This document shows positions 10,004 through 20,504 of a DNA stretch of 64,000 bases, piece by piece. Every line of letters starts with the position of its first letter. The first letter of the stretch is position 1. Position numbers and translations under genes: made by a program. The stretch spans positions 806,001 through 870,000 of the forward strand of contig OY725489.1 of the NCBI GenBank assembly GCA_963281255.1. The letters run 5' to 3'. The notes under the pieces are model-generated. The model was not told where the DNA came from, did not search any database, and worked only from the letters and a program-made list of their open reading frames with translations. Origin of the DNA: Aphrocallistes beatrix. Lineage: Eukaryota > Porifera > Hexactinellida > Sceptrulophora > Aphrocallistidae.

Positions 10004-10195
10004 CAAGGGATTATCTAGGAGCGCGATACGCTCCTTTAGGCGTATGATTTTAAGCCTCAAAGTGTTTAGGAGCGTGAAAATCCAGAATAATACATAATTT
10101 ACTCTGTATTATAATGTTATTTATCGATTTAGGCGCATTAAAATTTAGGTGTTTGGAATTAGGAGCGTAACTCTTGAGAGCTGTATAATACCTTG
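10004..10195. mobile_element. hAT-like MITE, 192-bp family (copy 1)
   Basis: The ends CAAGGGATTAT and ATAATACCTTG are inverted. The element is flanked by a perfect 8-bp duplication ATGGAAAT (9996-10003 and 10196-10203). The 8-bp duplication and CA-GG ends are hAT hallmarks. The interior carries GGAGCG/CGCTCC motifs. Other copies: 50676-50867, 53797-53989 and 55909-56041. Confidence 0.85.
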
Positions 10196-10594
10196 ATGGA
10201 AATGATCTACATTGATATGTGTAATACTTAAAATCTAAGTTGACTAATTCATTGAAATATGATGAAGAATTATGAATTATTCAATTAATGAATTATTCAA
10301 AATCTCAAACATTAGTGCAGATTCTATGCCCAAAAGTGGTTAAAAGGTTGCACATGTTATTTACCTCTAACATTGCTCAGTCCCTAAGAGAAATATCAAA
10401 TATTTATTTCATTATCTTATTTTCAAATTTTGAGTAATTCATTGATAATTCATGAATTAGTCAACATATCACGAGTTTTCTATCTCTAAATATAGGTTAC
10501 AAACTACAAAGGTTGAAATTCTACTCCTACACTAAGATATCCATAGACATAGTTCACACACTTTCAACCTTCTCTAATACCAATCACGAGACTC

Positions 10595-11398
10595 TTAGAA
10601 ATACTTTTCCTTGTTTTTCTTAATTCGTTTTCCGAATTGTTCCACTGCGATCCAAGTTCCGAGCATTGGCGCCACACTGTACACTATAAATAGCTCAAAA
10701 TATCCCCAGCCTTTCCCGTACAAATGTAGAAATATGACTGCGTTGAGGGGATTAATGAAGAAACCGGTTTTAGCGACAAAGAAAATGTTGAGCAGGAGCA
10801 CTTGTAGAAGTATCAGGAAGATGATTAAGAGTTTGTTTTCTGTGTAGTAAGGCGTCGCACTGAGTAAGCCAGGGCCTAGCATTTCGATGAAGAAGGCTTG
10901 ATAGAAAGGGACATTGAGAAAGTTGACAGGTCCGTGATCACAGGCCATTGCCCATCCATCCCAGATGTGGGATCTTGTGTAGCAAGTGTATAAATAGAAG
11001 TCTGCGAGTAAAATTCCGATTGGCGCACTTAGGAATTGCAAAACAAACAACAGAAGAGTCTGGCTTGCGTTTATTTTCCGTTCTAAATAGCCACTGAATA
11101 CGCCACAGGGGGAAAACGCTGCCTCGTTGAATCCGAACACAATGACCAGTACCTGTACCACTACTATTATTAGAACGAACCCAACTGGAACATCTCTACT
11201 CATGAAAAAGAGTAGGATCGACCAGGAAATAAAGTTGACTGTACGCGCAACTGTCATAATAGCCACTTTATAAGTCACATTCCTTACAAACCGTTGTGTT
11301 GTCATCGCGACTAGTGTGCATGTCAGGTATGTCAGTACCATTCCAAGTATCCCACCGCGTAGTTGGGCACCGTAACCAGCATCCTGTGTGTTCTCCAT
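10595..11398 (-). CDS. Aquaporin-11/12-like channel with divergent NPA boxes
   Basis: A 267-residue membrane channel protein with about six hydrophobic spans, one exon, ATG at 11396-11398. The two pore loops are recognisable but unorthodox. The first reads AFSPCGVFSGYL (SPC at 96-98 where AQP11 has NPC). The second reads TGFFINPLNAVIFLH (NPL at 216-218 in the TG..FNPA context). This places it near the AQP11/12 ('superaquaporin') group, which sits in intracellular membranes and conducts water, glycerol or peroxide. What it transports cannot be told from sequence. It is convergent with nothing upstream and divergent from p23, whose start lies 365 bp away on the plus strand. Confidence 0.75.
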   Translation of the reverse strand: MENTQDAGYGAQLRGGILGMVLTYLTCTLVAMTTQRFVRNVTYKVAIMTVARTVNFISWSILLFFMSRDVPVGFVLIIVVVQVLVIVFGFNEAAFSPCGVFSGYLERKINASQTLLLFVLQFLSAPIGILLADFYLYTCYTRSHIWDGWAMACDHGPVNFLNVPFYQAFFIEMLGPGLLSATPYYTENKLLIIFLILLQVLLLNIFFVAKTGFFINPLNAVIFLHLYGKGWGYFELFIVYSVAPMLGTWIAVEQFGKRIKKNKEKYF

Positions 11399-11762
11399 TA
11401 TTTGTTAATTGCTGAGTAGACTTTATAATAACGGAGATAAGAGCCTGCATCCACGAGTCCAGTGTGGGTTTATTATATTACACACATCTTTGTGTTTTTC
11501 AAAAGGGATTAAAGAAATATAATTTCAAAAGGGATGAAAAGAAATATATATACGTATATGAGCTATTCCCAAAATTCCCATTTATTCCCAATGTGTCTCT
11601 CCTTCAGTTAATTCGATTTAATAAACTACCAAATTTCGCAATTCATTTTACATTCTTTATAATTATATAACAAGCTCGTCACTACTCAAATTTCTATCAA
11701 TTTTTAATAAATTCATCACATTTATCTATATTACATTTGTGATCTGTGAGAGATTAGCTAAG
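11399..11762. other. Divergent intergenic region between aquaporin and p23
   Basis: AT-rich 364-bp spacer between two head-to-head genes, so it probably contains both promoters. I see no specific site. Confidence 0.4.
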
Positions 11763-14700
11763 ATGGCCATTTCAGAAGAACTGACTTCAAGGTGAGTAGC
11801 TTGACACATTTATTCTACAGTTTATGAGATTCTATTTATACTTCTCTCACAGTTCCACCTTCTCCTGGGAATGGGCGCCTCGCAATGATAAAGTATACCT
11901 CACAGCGAGAATAACCGAACCAACTGACCCTAAGATCCAAATCGAAGCAGACTCCATCACTTTCAGGTGACATTGATACTGCTTATACATATGTATATTT
12001 GGTATGGTGGAAATAGTTCGCAAAAAAACGAAAATAGTTCACATATAAACCACCATTAATCCTAATGATAAAAAGTCGAACTATTTCCTAAATCTGCGAT
12101 TCGAACTATTTCCTTTTTCGAAAAGTCGAACCATTTCCGCATTACCTGTATATTTGTTTCGTTTCTCTTTTAACAAGTTTGCCCATTCGCAATCTCGAAA
12201 AGATTTAGACTTTTTATTAGGCAAATTCCACCTTTATTCAAACCCAGTTTTAAGAATAAAGTTAAACGTGCAATCCTTGATTAGTGCGACTGACTTAAAT
12301 GGACAACACCACGAGTCCACACTCTACCTATTCGGGGAGATAGTTCCTGAGGACACCATTCAAACGAACATGTCCCGCGGATACGAGATCATAGTGAAGA
12401 GAAAGACAGAGGGAGACTACTGGGTCCGGCTCCTGAAACAGAAACAAAAGGTGTGAACTGTTTATTTTTAACTCAAACGTAGAAACTTAGGTTATTGTTA
12501 TTTCCATTTTAGGCGCATTACGTCAAGACAGATTTCTCGAAATGGAAAGATGAGGATGATGATGAGAATGACTTTGATGTAAGTATGCAAATTCTGTTTA
12601 TTTAGCTTCTCTGCTTTAAATAATCAGTTCTACCTATGTTTCTAGCCCGAAGGAATGGCAGGAATGGGAGGCATGGGAGGAATGCCAGGAATGGGAGGCA
12701 TGGGAGGAATGCCAGGAATGGGAGGTATGGGAGGAATGCCAGGAATGGGAGGTATGGGAGGCATGGGAGGCATGGGAGGCATGGGCGGGATGGGCGGGAT
12801 GCCAGGCATGGATGGAATGGACTTCGGAAACTTAGGGGTAAGCTTCAATACTATTATTCATTATGCACAAATACAAATTCTGAGAAGTAACCAATTAATC
12901 TCTAACTCCGCTCGCGTTAGGATCTGCCAATGGATGATGCTGACGGAGAAGACAGCGATGATGATGGTTTGTTATTTTACATCTTTTATTGCTTAGTTGA
13001 AAGGGCATTCGGGCAGCTGGCAATTGCTCTATAGACTGCCAAAGCCGTTCTGCCAACATTTTCCGTTTAAAATTATTCTTAGTGTGCTTCGTATACTTTT
13101 ATTTATACTGAGAGATCCATACACTCCTTTGTCCCTCCTCAAAAATTGATAAAATTAGCCACAATGCTTAGTTTAGTACACTCCTCGCCAGCCTAAGTTA
13201 ATCCTGAAAAGTATGGACGTAAGGCCTTACCTTGAGATCAGCTGTCGCTTATTCATCAAAGCACTTCCTGTCCAATTCTCTCCAGAAGACACGATCGATT
13301 TCCTCCGCACTTTCGGCGCTATTCACGTTGAGCTGATGTCTCCATTCGGTAAGATGAAGCACACCGCATTCGCTAACTTCATAAATCGAAGTGAGGCAAA
13401 GCGCGCTATGCACAGACTACACCAGCTAGAGGTGTTAGGCGCCAGATTGATTGTGCTCTGGGCTACAGCTAAACTTGAGAAAGAATCAAACAGTTCTGTT
13501 TTCAATTCTTCTCGTGTCACCTCGGAAAATGCCCCTCCTGACATTCCTAGACATTTCCCTATCCCAAACTCCGGAATATTAGCTCAGATTTCTAAATGCT
13601 TGGCAGTTAACAACGAATTCTATACAGAAGTTCTGCACTTAATGGAAAAGATGCAGCTTCCATTTCTGCCCGAGAAGATACACTCCCCTGTACCCGTTGA
13701 GTCGCAGGCTCAGATTCAGAGTGGCGATGAGAGTGATGAGTCGTTGGCCCCTTTAAGGGCCAGATACTCTCCAGTGAGGCATGCCGCACTCTCGATTCCA
13801 GGACTCTTGGCTAAGCACACTGAGTCTATTGCCGTCGAATCTAGCGTATTGACTAAGAGGAGGAGGATTGAATTCAATCTAGCCACTGAGCAGGATTTAC
13901 CAAAGACAACCCCACCTCTCTACTCAACATTTGACACCCCACTCCCAATCGGAACCCTTTCAAAGCATCACGTCTCCCCTGAAAGGATAAAATCGCCCTC
14001 CCCCGTCCCATCACTCCAGTTAGATTCCTACATTTCAGACTTTGAGTTGAGACACGGTAGACTATCAAAATCTGAAATGAGACGGAATGCTCTATTCAAG
14101 TCCTATTCCAGAGGAGACGCCTCATCCCGCCTCTACCTTAAGAACCTAGCTAAGAGCGTGACGGAGCGAGACATCAACTTCATATTCGGACGTTACGTAG
14201 ACTTTAGTCGGGATGAGGATAAGCGCAGTTACTTGATAACTCTAATGCGGGGCGGGAGAATGCGTGGGCAGGCGTTCGTCGGTCTCCCCAGTCCAGAGGT
14301 CGCCCTGAGAGCACTGGAGGACACCAACGGGTGCATCCTACACGGGAAACCAATCGTGGTGACATTCGCACGGTCTGCTATCGCGAAGAAATGAGTCCAT
14401 GTATCCTCTTTTAATTAATTAATTAAATACAGGTCTATTTATAGTACATATATATACCTAGGCTGTTGGTGTCAGGAGTTGAGTCGGAGTCCATAGTGTT
14501 ATGAACATGAGCTTAATTCCTAGCAAATTATCTCTCCGATTCCAAGCGTGAATATGAAAAGAGGTTTTGTGTTGAGTTAGCTAAGTGCTAACTTTCTTTA
14601 TTTAAATCAGGGAAATATCGCTGTTACTATTAGATTTATCTCAAATAATTTTGTCCCATTTTATATTTTTTTCTTTCAACAGTTATCCCCGAATTGGAAA

Positions 14701-14801
14701 AGGACAAGGGACCGCTTGACCCTAAACTCTCTCCCAAGGATTTGGAGAACCCTCCTCTCGATCCGGATTCCGCCCCTAGCAACGGAGCCACAGAAAAGTA
14801 A
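11763..14801 (+). CDS. PTGES3: p23-like Hsp90 co-chaperone with Met-Gly repeat; hosts RNPC3 in its last intron
   Basis: CS-domain co-chaperone that stabilises the closed Hsp90 clamp. Exons: 11763-11791, 11853-11966, an exon ending at 12450, 12513-12578, 12646-12837, 12921-12966 and 14683-14801 (TAA). The protein shows FSWEWAPRNDKVYLTARI, then VKTDFSKWKDEDDDENDFD (the family's NNWKDWEDD signature). A run of about 50 residues of GMGGMGGMPGM repeats follows, then DLPMDDADGEDSDDDG joined to VIPELEK. This last junction matches the DLPEVDG...PDLE tail of animal p23, which proves that the last intron spans RNPC3. The start of exon 3 is uncertain: AG at 12177 breaks the frame, while AG at 12125, inside a MITE, keeps it and gives 296 residues in total. 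Other junctions are in phase. Confidence 0.88.
12001..12146. mobile_element. MITE in p23 intron 2
   Basis: The left end GGTATGGTGGAAATAGTTCG and the right end CGAACCATTTCCGCATTACC are inverted complements with few mismatches. The interior repeats GTCGAACTATTTCC several times. Its right arm contains the only upstream AG (12124-12125) that keeps the p23 frame. Confidence 0.75.
13213..14394 (+). CDS. RNPC3: RNPC3 / U11-U12 snRNP 65K protein, nested in p23 intron
   Basis: Minor-spliceosome protein that bridges U11 and U12 by binding U12 snRNA with its C-terminal RRM. It is 393 residues, in one exon. RRM1 (about 10-85) has RLFIKALP and MKHTAFANF, with the family's LHQLEVLGARLIV. A middle segment ILAQISKCLAVNNEFYTEVLHLMEKMQLP matches the human protein's Pro-flanked helix. 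RRM2 (about 305-390) has SRLYLKNLAKSVTERDINFI, FGRYVDFS and MRGQAFVGLP. It lies wholly within the 1.7-kb last intron of p23 on the same strand, so its sequence is also in the p23 pre-mRNA. The human protein is 517 residues; the linker here is shorter. Confidence 0.94.
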   Translation: MDVRPYLEISCRLFIKALPVQFSPEDTIDFLRTFGAIHVELMSPFGKMKHTAFANFINRSEAKRAMHRLHQLEVLGARLIVLWATAKLEKESNSSVFNSSRVTSENAPPDIPRHFPIPNSGILAQISKCLAVNNEFYTEVLHLMEKMQLPFLPEKIHSPVPVESQAQIQSGDESDESLAPLRARYSPVRHAALSIPGLLAKHTESIAVESSVLTKRRRIEFNLATEQDLPKTTPPLYSTFDTPLPIGTLSKHHVSPERIKSPSPVPSLQLDSYISDFELRHGRLSKSEMRRNALFKSYSRGDASSRLYLKNLAKSVTERDINFIFGRYVDFSRDEDKRSYLITLMRGGRMRGQAFVGLPSPEVALRALEDTNGCILHGKPIVVTFARSAIAKK

Positions 14802-15042
14802 TGCTAGATAGATCTATTTCCATTGTGTTAGCTGTCCCGAGAAGTTTAGTTAGAATTGAATATACCTAGATTTTATTCTTAATTTTTAGAATTGCTCAGT
14901 GATTGATTGATTGTATTAGACTAATGAAACAATTAAATCAAATCTTATCATGCAGATGTCAGGGAATGCATGTATTATCGCTTATAACATATGGCATTGA
15001 AATTAAATATACACAAAATTCAATTGAATTAATAGTGAGTGA

Positions 15043-17178
15043 ATGGAGTCGGTAAATGAAAAGATTGAGCTAATCGGTTCAATCGACCAGGGCACTTCGA
15101 GTTCAAAGTTTTTTCTCTTCAATCGCGCCGACGGATCTGTTTTCAAGTCCTTCCAGATCGACCTCGGACACGAGTGTCCGGAGGAGGGCTGGTTCCAGCA
15201 GAGTCCGGACAGCATCCTGACTACCGTGCAGGACTGCATCACGGGGGTATTCGATCAAGGCGGCGTTACGAAGGAGCAGGTGCGAACGGTCGGCATCACG
15301 AACCAGAGGGAGACAACGATCCTGTGGAATAAGAACACCGGTGTGCCCCTCTACCCTGCTATCGTCTGGTGCGACGCTAGAACAGCCGCTCTGGCCGAAG
15401 AGTTCATCCAAAAGACGGAAACGAAAGATAAAAACGCTCTAAAAGAATTATGCGGTCTCCCAATCCATTCGTACTTCAGCGCTCTCAAGATCCGCTGGCT
15501 CATCGACAATGTAGAGCGAGTGCAGGAGGCGATAGAAGATGGTGTTTGTGCGTTCGGAACAGTGGATACTTGGTTGCTATGGAATTTGACTGGTGAGCAT
15601 GTAACTGACGTTACAAACGCTAGTCGGACGATGTTGATGAACATCAACACGCTACAATGGGACGAAGGCCTGCTGGCTTTCTTTGAAATCCCGCGAGAGA
15701 TCCTCCCGGAGATCAAAAGTTCGTCTGAGGTGTACGGACAGATCGTGGGAGGGGAGTTGAGGGGGGTAACCATCAGCGGGTGTCTAGGGGACCAGAGCGC
15801 TGCTCTGGTAGGACAAGGCTGTTTCGCAGTCGGACAGGCTAAGAACACGTACGGGACTGGCTGTTTCATGCTGTATAACACCGGCTTCCAACCGTTCTTC
15901 TCGAATCACGGCCTCCTCACCACCGTTGGCTACCAACTGGGACCAGGGGAGAGAGCCGTGTACGCTTTGGAAGGTTCCATAGCTCAGGCCGGAGATATTG
16001 TGCGCTGGTTCCGGGACAATTTGAACTTGATCGATGACTCAGATCAAATCGAACATTTAGCGACGCAGGTGAAGGATACAGGCGGAGTGTATTTCGTGCC
16101 CGCTTTTTCAGGTTTATACGCGCCTCATTGGGCCTCGGACGCCAGAGGCATGATCATAGGACTGACGGCTTTCTCGGACAAGCGACATCTGGCCAGGTCC
16201 GTCCTGGAGGCCGTGTGCTTCATGACCAGAGAAATCCTAGAAGCGATGACGCAGGACTCCGGCATACACCTCGCTTCCTTGCAGGTAAGTCCTGCTTAAT
16301 GATCCGTGAGGTTCTTATACTGCATAACCATGGATGGTTTTGTAGTGAAGAATACTGAGATTATCCGTAGAATTGTGAGATTTTGTTTCGCTTACTCAAA
16401 TGGCCTTATGGTTCAATCGGTTTCATCGTAACTTGATAGCCATCGCCACCAAAATGTGGCACGCGACACAATTTGGTGGCGATGGTTATCAAGTTACGAT
16501 GAAAAAATCTCACAATTCTACGGATAATCTCAGAATTCACAATCCATGGTTATGTAGTAAGAATCTCACGGATATATGCAACAGTCCTCACTGGCAGCGC
16601 TGCCACTAAAATTATGAGCGTGGTGGCTAAGATAACCACATCCAAATATTTGATTTTGTCGAGTCTCCTCAGTATTGTATAGTTTACTATCTTCTGGGAC
16701 AAATTATATCTAAATTTTATTCAGAAATAAGCCAGGCGAGAACCTTTATTTATCAATATTGAACTACTATGTGATGTAGGTAGACGGTGGGATGACAGCT
16801 AATGACCTGATGATGCAGATACAGGCCGACATCTTGGGAATACAGGTGGTGAGGCCTGTCATGAAGGAGAGCACAGCCCTGGGTGCAGCAGTCGCCGCAG
16901 GATTTGGAATAGGCGCGTGGGATACAGAACTTCTGAAGAACAGACCCTGTGAAACTTTCCTGCCCGCGATCACCTCTGAGAGTAGAGACGCAATTTACGC
17001 GCGTTGGAAGCGAGCGATTCCCCGCGCGAAAGGATGGGCCTCGAGTGAAGAACCCTCCTCCCCTCCCCCCTCCCCCCCTGCCGCCAGGAGACGGCTCGTC
17101 GTGGGGGGAGCCGTTGGGCTGGGCTTCATTCTCGGGGTGGGGGTAGCCGCAATCGCGATGTGGCGGCGAATAAAATGA
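15043..17178 (+). CDS. GK: Glycerol kinase with C-terminal membrane anchor
   Basis: Phosphorylates glycerol with ATP to glycerol 3-phosphate. Two exons, 15043-16284 and 16780-17178, join in phase 0 at LASLQ/VDGGMTAND. FGGY-family features are DQGTSSSKF (nucleotide loop), NQRETTILW, GCLGDQSAALVGQ, NTYGTGCFML and FVPAFSGLYAPHW. The total is 546 residues. A Pro/Ser stretch near the end is followed by RRRLVVGGAVGLGFILGVGV and a short basic end, WRRIK. This is a tail anchor like the one that places animal glycerol kinase on the mitochondrial outer membrane. The 495-bp intron holds a 272-bp foldback element. The kinase core is complete, so I expect a working enzyme. Confidence 0.96.
16302..16573. 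mobile_element. Foldback/MITE in the glycerol kinase intron
   Basis: Long imperfect inverted repeat. The left arm starts ATCCGTGAGGTTCTTATACT and the right arm ends GTAAGAATCTCACGGAT. Arms of roughly 110 bp pair through GAGATTATCCGTAGAATTGT and GCGATGG..TATCAAGTTACGATGAAA. The inner GCCACCAAA/TTTGGTGGC motif resembles the large foldback at 43670-44049. Confidence 0.8.
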
Positions 17179-17348
17179 ATGTTTACTATAAATGTATGGC
17201 GATTTATTGTGTGTGATTTCTAGGCCACTTCTTTTCAATTGTGTAATTATACATACATTGCATGATAGATATCCATCAGTGGAAATTGATTGAAAAGGTG
17301 TAAGGATGGATGTTTATATCTAACTTCCTGCTCGAATTAGTTTTTTGA

Positions 17349-18359
17349 ATGTCAAAGCAGAAGTGTCTGGTGATAGGAGGGTGTGGGTTTCTCGGGAGGA
17401 ACCTAGTGGAGGACCTCCTAACACGCGGTTACTCTGTGAATGTATTCGACATAAAAGTGTCCGATTATAACCAGAGTGTCACATTCTATCAGGGAGACGT
17501 GTGCAGCATTCCAGACCTTATGGAAGCACTGAAAGGCTGTGACACTGTCTTCCACTGCGCATCTCCTCCTCCTTCCCTTGGCAAGAGAGACCTGTTCCAC
17601 AGAGTTAACGTAGTCGGGACATGCACCCTTATAGAAGCGTGTAAACGCTGTGGCGTTAGTAAGCTCGTGCTCACCAGCTCTGCCAGTGTGGTGTACTGTG
17701 GCGTGGATATCAAAGCTGGCTGTGAGGAGCTGCCTTATGCCAGTAGTCCCATTGATTACTACACCAAGACAAAGGCGATTCAGGAAGAAACTGTTTTGAA
17801 CGCAAACTCGCCTGAGCTTTTGACCTGTGCAATTCGTCCCCACGGGATTTTCGGGCCTGGAGACGTTCAATGCATTCCTGGCATTGTGCAAGCTGCTCGC
17901 GCTGGGAAGACGAAATATAGAATTGGAGATGGCTCCAATTTAGTCGACTTCACATACGTCGCTAACATTACGCACGGAATGATCTTAGCAATGGAAAGTC
18001 TAGCTCCCAACTCTCCATCTTGTGGTAAGGCGTACAACATCACAAATGATGAACCGATTCCATTCTGGGATTTCATGGCCAAGATTCTAACCGGACTCAA
18101 CTACCCAGCTCCCACTAAGTCCCTCCCTTACAAGTTCGTCTATTTCATTGCTTGGTTAACTCAATTGTTGTGTTGGGTCATTAGTCCATTCATGAAAATA
18201 ACCCCGACACTCACTCCACTCAAAGTGGCACTGGCAGGGACACATCACTACTATTCCTGTGCTCGGGCTAAGGAGGACATCGGGTATTCTCCTAGTGTGG
18301 GGCTGGATGAAGGCGTCGATAAATCTTTGCAAGCCTTCAAACATTTGAAGAATATTTAG
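17349..18359 (+). CDS. NSDHL: NSDHL-like sterol-4-alpha-carboxylate 3-dehydrogenase
   Basis: A 336-residue, single-exon short-chain dehydrogenase of the 3-beta-HSD group. NSDHL oxidises and decarboxylates C4-carboxylated sterol intermediates in the ER membrane. The N-terminal NAD-binding loop GGCGFLG (10-16), the following FDIKV acidic end and the catalytic Tyr/Lys in YYTKTK (Y138, K142) are present. TSSASVVY precedes them with the catalytic Ser. IRPHGIFGPGD and VDFTYVANITHGM are family signatures. A hydrophobic segment FVYFIAWLTQLLCWVI (about 260-275) matches the ER-association region. Closely related 3-beta-HSD family members cannot be fully excluded. Confidence 0.88.
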   Translation: MSKQKCLVIGGCGFLGRNLVEDLLTRGYSVNVFDIKVSDYNQSVTFYQGDVCSIPDLMEALKGCDTVFHCASPPPSLGKRDLFHRVNVVGTCTLIEACKRCGVSKLVLTSSASVVYCGVDIKAGCEELPYASSPIDYYTKTKAIQEETVLNANSPELLTCAIRPHGIFGPGDVQCIPGIVQAARAGKTKYRIGDGSNLVDFTYVANITHGMILAMESLAPNSPSCGKAYNITNDEPIPFWDFMAKILTGLNYPAPTKSLPYKFVYFIAWLTQLLCWVISPFMKITPTLTPLKVALAGTHHYYSCARAKEDIGYSPSVGLDEGVDKSLQAFKHLKNI

Positions 18360-18880
18360 GTTTTACTCTAGGTCTCTTAGGTTTAGCCAATATTTTATTT
18401 TATATTTTATACGAATTTATTTATTTATTAATTATTTATTATTATTACTGAGTAAACGATAAAATTGCTCTTATTTACTACCAATTTAAATTAAAAGGGC
18501 ATGCCTAATTTCCGGGATGGGATCCCGTCCCTGAAATTAGGTACCTAGATTTCCGGGATGGTCACGCCCCGTCCCGGAAATTAGGCATGCCCAAATTAAA
18601 ATACGCACGAATTAACGGGACTGAAAAATTCGATGAAATATAACAATTCATTCTATGCATTGTTTGCATTGCTACGAGTATTCATTCTGTGTGTACTGAT
18701 CAAACGGTGCAGCGCTAAGATCTAGTTATCAATCTGGTTAGATCTGGGATTCAGGATGAATATCGAGTACTTACGAATGCCCAGGCTTCCTTGTATGTCC
18801 ATCAACAATAATACTAATGTAGGGACTGATCATTTTATTCATAACAGCGAATTCGTATTGATACAGTACTAGCAACTAAA
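18360..18880. other. Intergenic with a perfect-arm palindrome
   Basis: Apart from the palindromic element at 18497-18592 and TTA-rich runs near 18410-18450, I see nothing functional. Confidence 0.5.
18497..18592. mobile_element. 96-bp palindromic MITE
   Basis: The arms GGGCATGCCTAATTTCCGGG and CCCGGAAATTAGGCATGCCC are perfect inverted complements. A second pair, GATGGGATCCCGTCCC / ATTTCCGGGATGG, lies between them. It can fold into a long hairpin. Similar AAATTAAA sequence flanks both sides. Confidence 0.8.
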
Positions 18881-19426
18881 ATGTCAGAAAACACAGTTCC
18901 AACTCAATCGGCGCCGACACAAGACCCTAACGACATGGGGATCTGCTGCACCCTCTTGATCCGACTGTGGGGCATCGTAGCGGCCATCCTGATCATCCTC
19001 TGCGGGGTAGTGCGAGTGTTTTCAATCTCTCCGCTCTGCATCGGAGCTGGTGTCTACCTCATGGTGTTCGGTATCGTCACTTTTCTCCTTGAAGCTCCTA
19101 TCATACTTTCTTTCATCCCCACCGCCGCTCCCATCTACCTCTTTCTCAACAGATATCTGCGTCCCTGGGTCCGCTGCATCATCTACTTCTTACTCATCAT
19201 CACGCCTCTCGCTCTGTGTCGCACTGTCACCGTCTTCCTCGCCGCCATGCTCTGGTTCGTGACGTTCGCACTGAACGCTGTGTTGGTGATTGGAGCTAAA
19301 GGGAAGGGAAGGGACACCACTGTCCCGCAGAGAGAGGACTTCTCTTTACGGAGTGTGGCAGGAGGGAAAGGCAAATCAGAAGACACATCAACTCTGATTG
19401 GTAACCTGGAAGGAGATGAAGTGTAA
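18881..19426 (+). CDS. CACFD1: Flower (CACFD1-like) calcium channel protein
   Basis: A 181-residue membrane protein of the Flower family, which is linked to synaptic-vesicle endocytosis and cell fitness. Three to four hydrophobic spans lie between 23 and 145. The conserved block GAGVYLMVFGIVTFLLEAPI aligns with the family's AAGVW...LLCEAPF segment that carries the glutamate proposed to act as selectivity filter; here it is the Glu in LLEAP. The cytosolic tail is basic then acidic, ending LEGDEV. One exon, ATG preceded by AAA. Confidence 0.85.
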   Translation: MSENTVPTQSAPTQDPNDMGICCTLLIRLWGIVAAILIILCGVVRVFSISPLCIGAGVYLMVFGIVTFLLEAPIILSFIPTAAPIYLFLNRYLRPWVRCIIYFLLIITPLALCRTVTVFLAAMLWFVTFALNAVLVIGAKGKGRDTTVPQREDFSLRSVAGGKGKSEDTSTLIGNLEGDEV

Positions 19427-20504
19427 CATCAACTCACTTGCATTTCTCTACTTAATTGTTATGCCAGTATCGTACTCATTAATTGTTCGTTGTTTGTATG
19501 TTTGTATGTTTATTGAGCTTAATTGGCTGTGAATACTAGCTAAAGTGCTGTAGATATGATTTGTTTGATTCTCTATCTCTTCTAATTGTACTCAGGGGGA
19601 GGACCAGTGTTTCCCGCCAAGCGCGCTATTTAGCACTCTTAGCTTGTCGAAAACGTGATTTTGTTGTTAAATAATGGAATTTACCCGAATAAACCGCACA
19701 AAAATTGCAAAATTAACGCGCTTTCCAATAATCCTGAGGGAAACACTGGGAAGGACGTACTCAGAACATTTTTACGCATATATGAATTCTTGTATTTGCA
19801 TGCACTGCCCATATATGGTCATACAAAAGGCCTGTGATTAAATCCAACCTTCAAATCAAAAGTGTTACACGTAGATGTAATATCATACATGCCAACTTGA
19901 GCCATGATAAAAGCGGGACATGGCTGGACGCAATGGAGAAGTATTATACAAGAATAAAGATGGCGGGACATAATGGAGAAATTTCATGTAAAAGCGGGAC
20001 ACTCGTGAAAATTAGCTCAATAGAAGAGTGAAAAAATCGGGACGTCCCGCCAAAAACGGGTCAGTTTGCAAGTATGAATAAGGGAGTTAGTGCTCGCATA
20101 CGTGTACGTTATACGAGGAAGTGCAATTATGTTGCTGTTGTGAATACTCGATACTCTGTAAGAAACCATTCCTTCTGTGTGTGTTGCTTGAACAAGAGAT
20201 TCAATGAAGTGTTTAATTGCTGGGAATAATTCTATGTAGGAATACTACTGAACTAAAACTCAAATTTCTTACAAGTTAGCTTCGTCTCTTTATCTTGACT
20301 GGATCAATATTGCCGGTGCGTGACACTAGTCAGATCGACTACTCCACAGCCCTATCCACTGATTAGGAAGACCACCCTTGTGAGGGTATTCTGAGACATT
20401 CCACACCCTAGCAACCACTGCCACCTGACCACCTGTCACTCAGTAGCACACTCCAGGGCTGAGAAGAAGATAAGAAGAGACTAGGACAACTCCCGCCATG
20501 CAAG
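19427..20504. other. Intergenic region upstream of NFX1 with one MITE
   Basis: Contains the MITE at 19884-20076. The last 150 bp before the NFX1 ATG are less AT-rich and may be 5' UTR. A short upstream ATG at 20498 is out of frame with NFX1 and terminates quickly, so it is a possible leaky-scanning site. Confidence 0.5.
19884..20076. mobile_element. MITE, family CATACATGCCAACT (copy 2)
   Basis: The left end CATACATGCCAACTTGAGCC and the right end CAGTTTGCAAGTATG are inverted. The interior has repeated AGCGGGACA-type motifs shared with the copies at 7713-7840 and 63544-63762. Confidence 0.75.
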
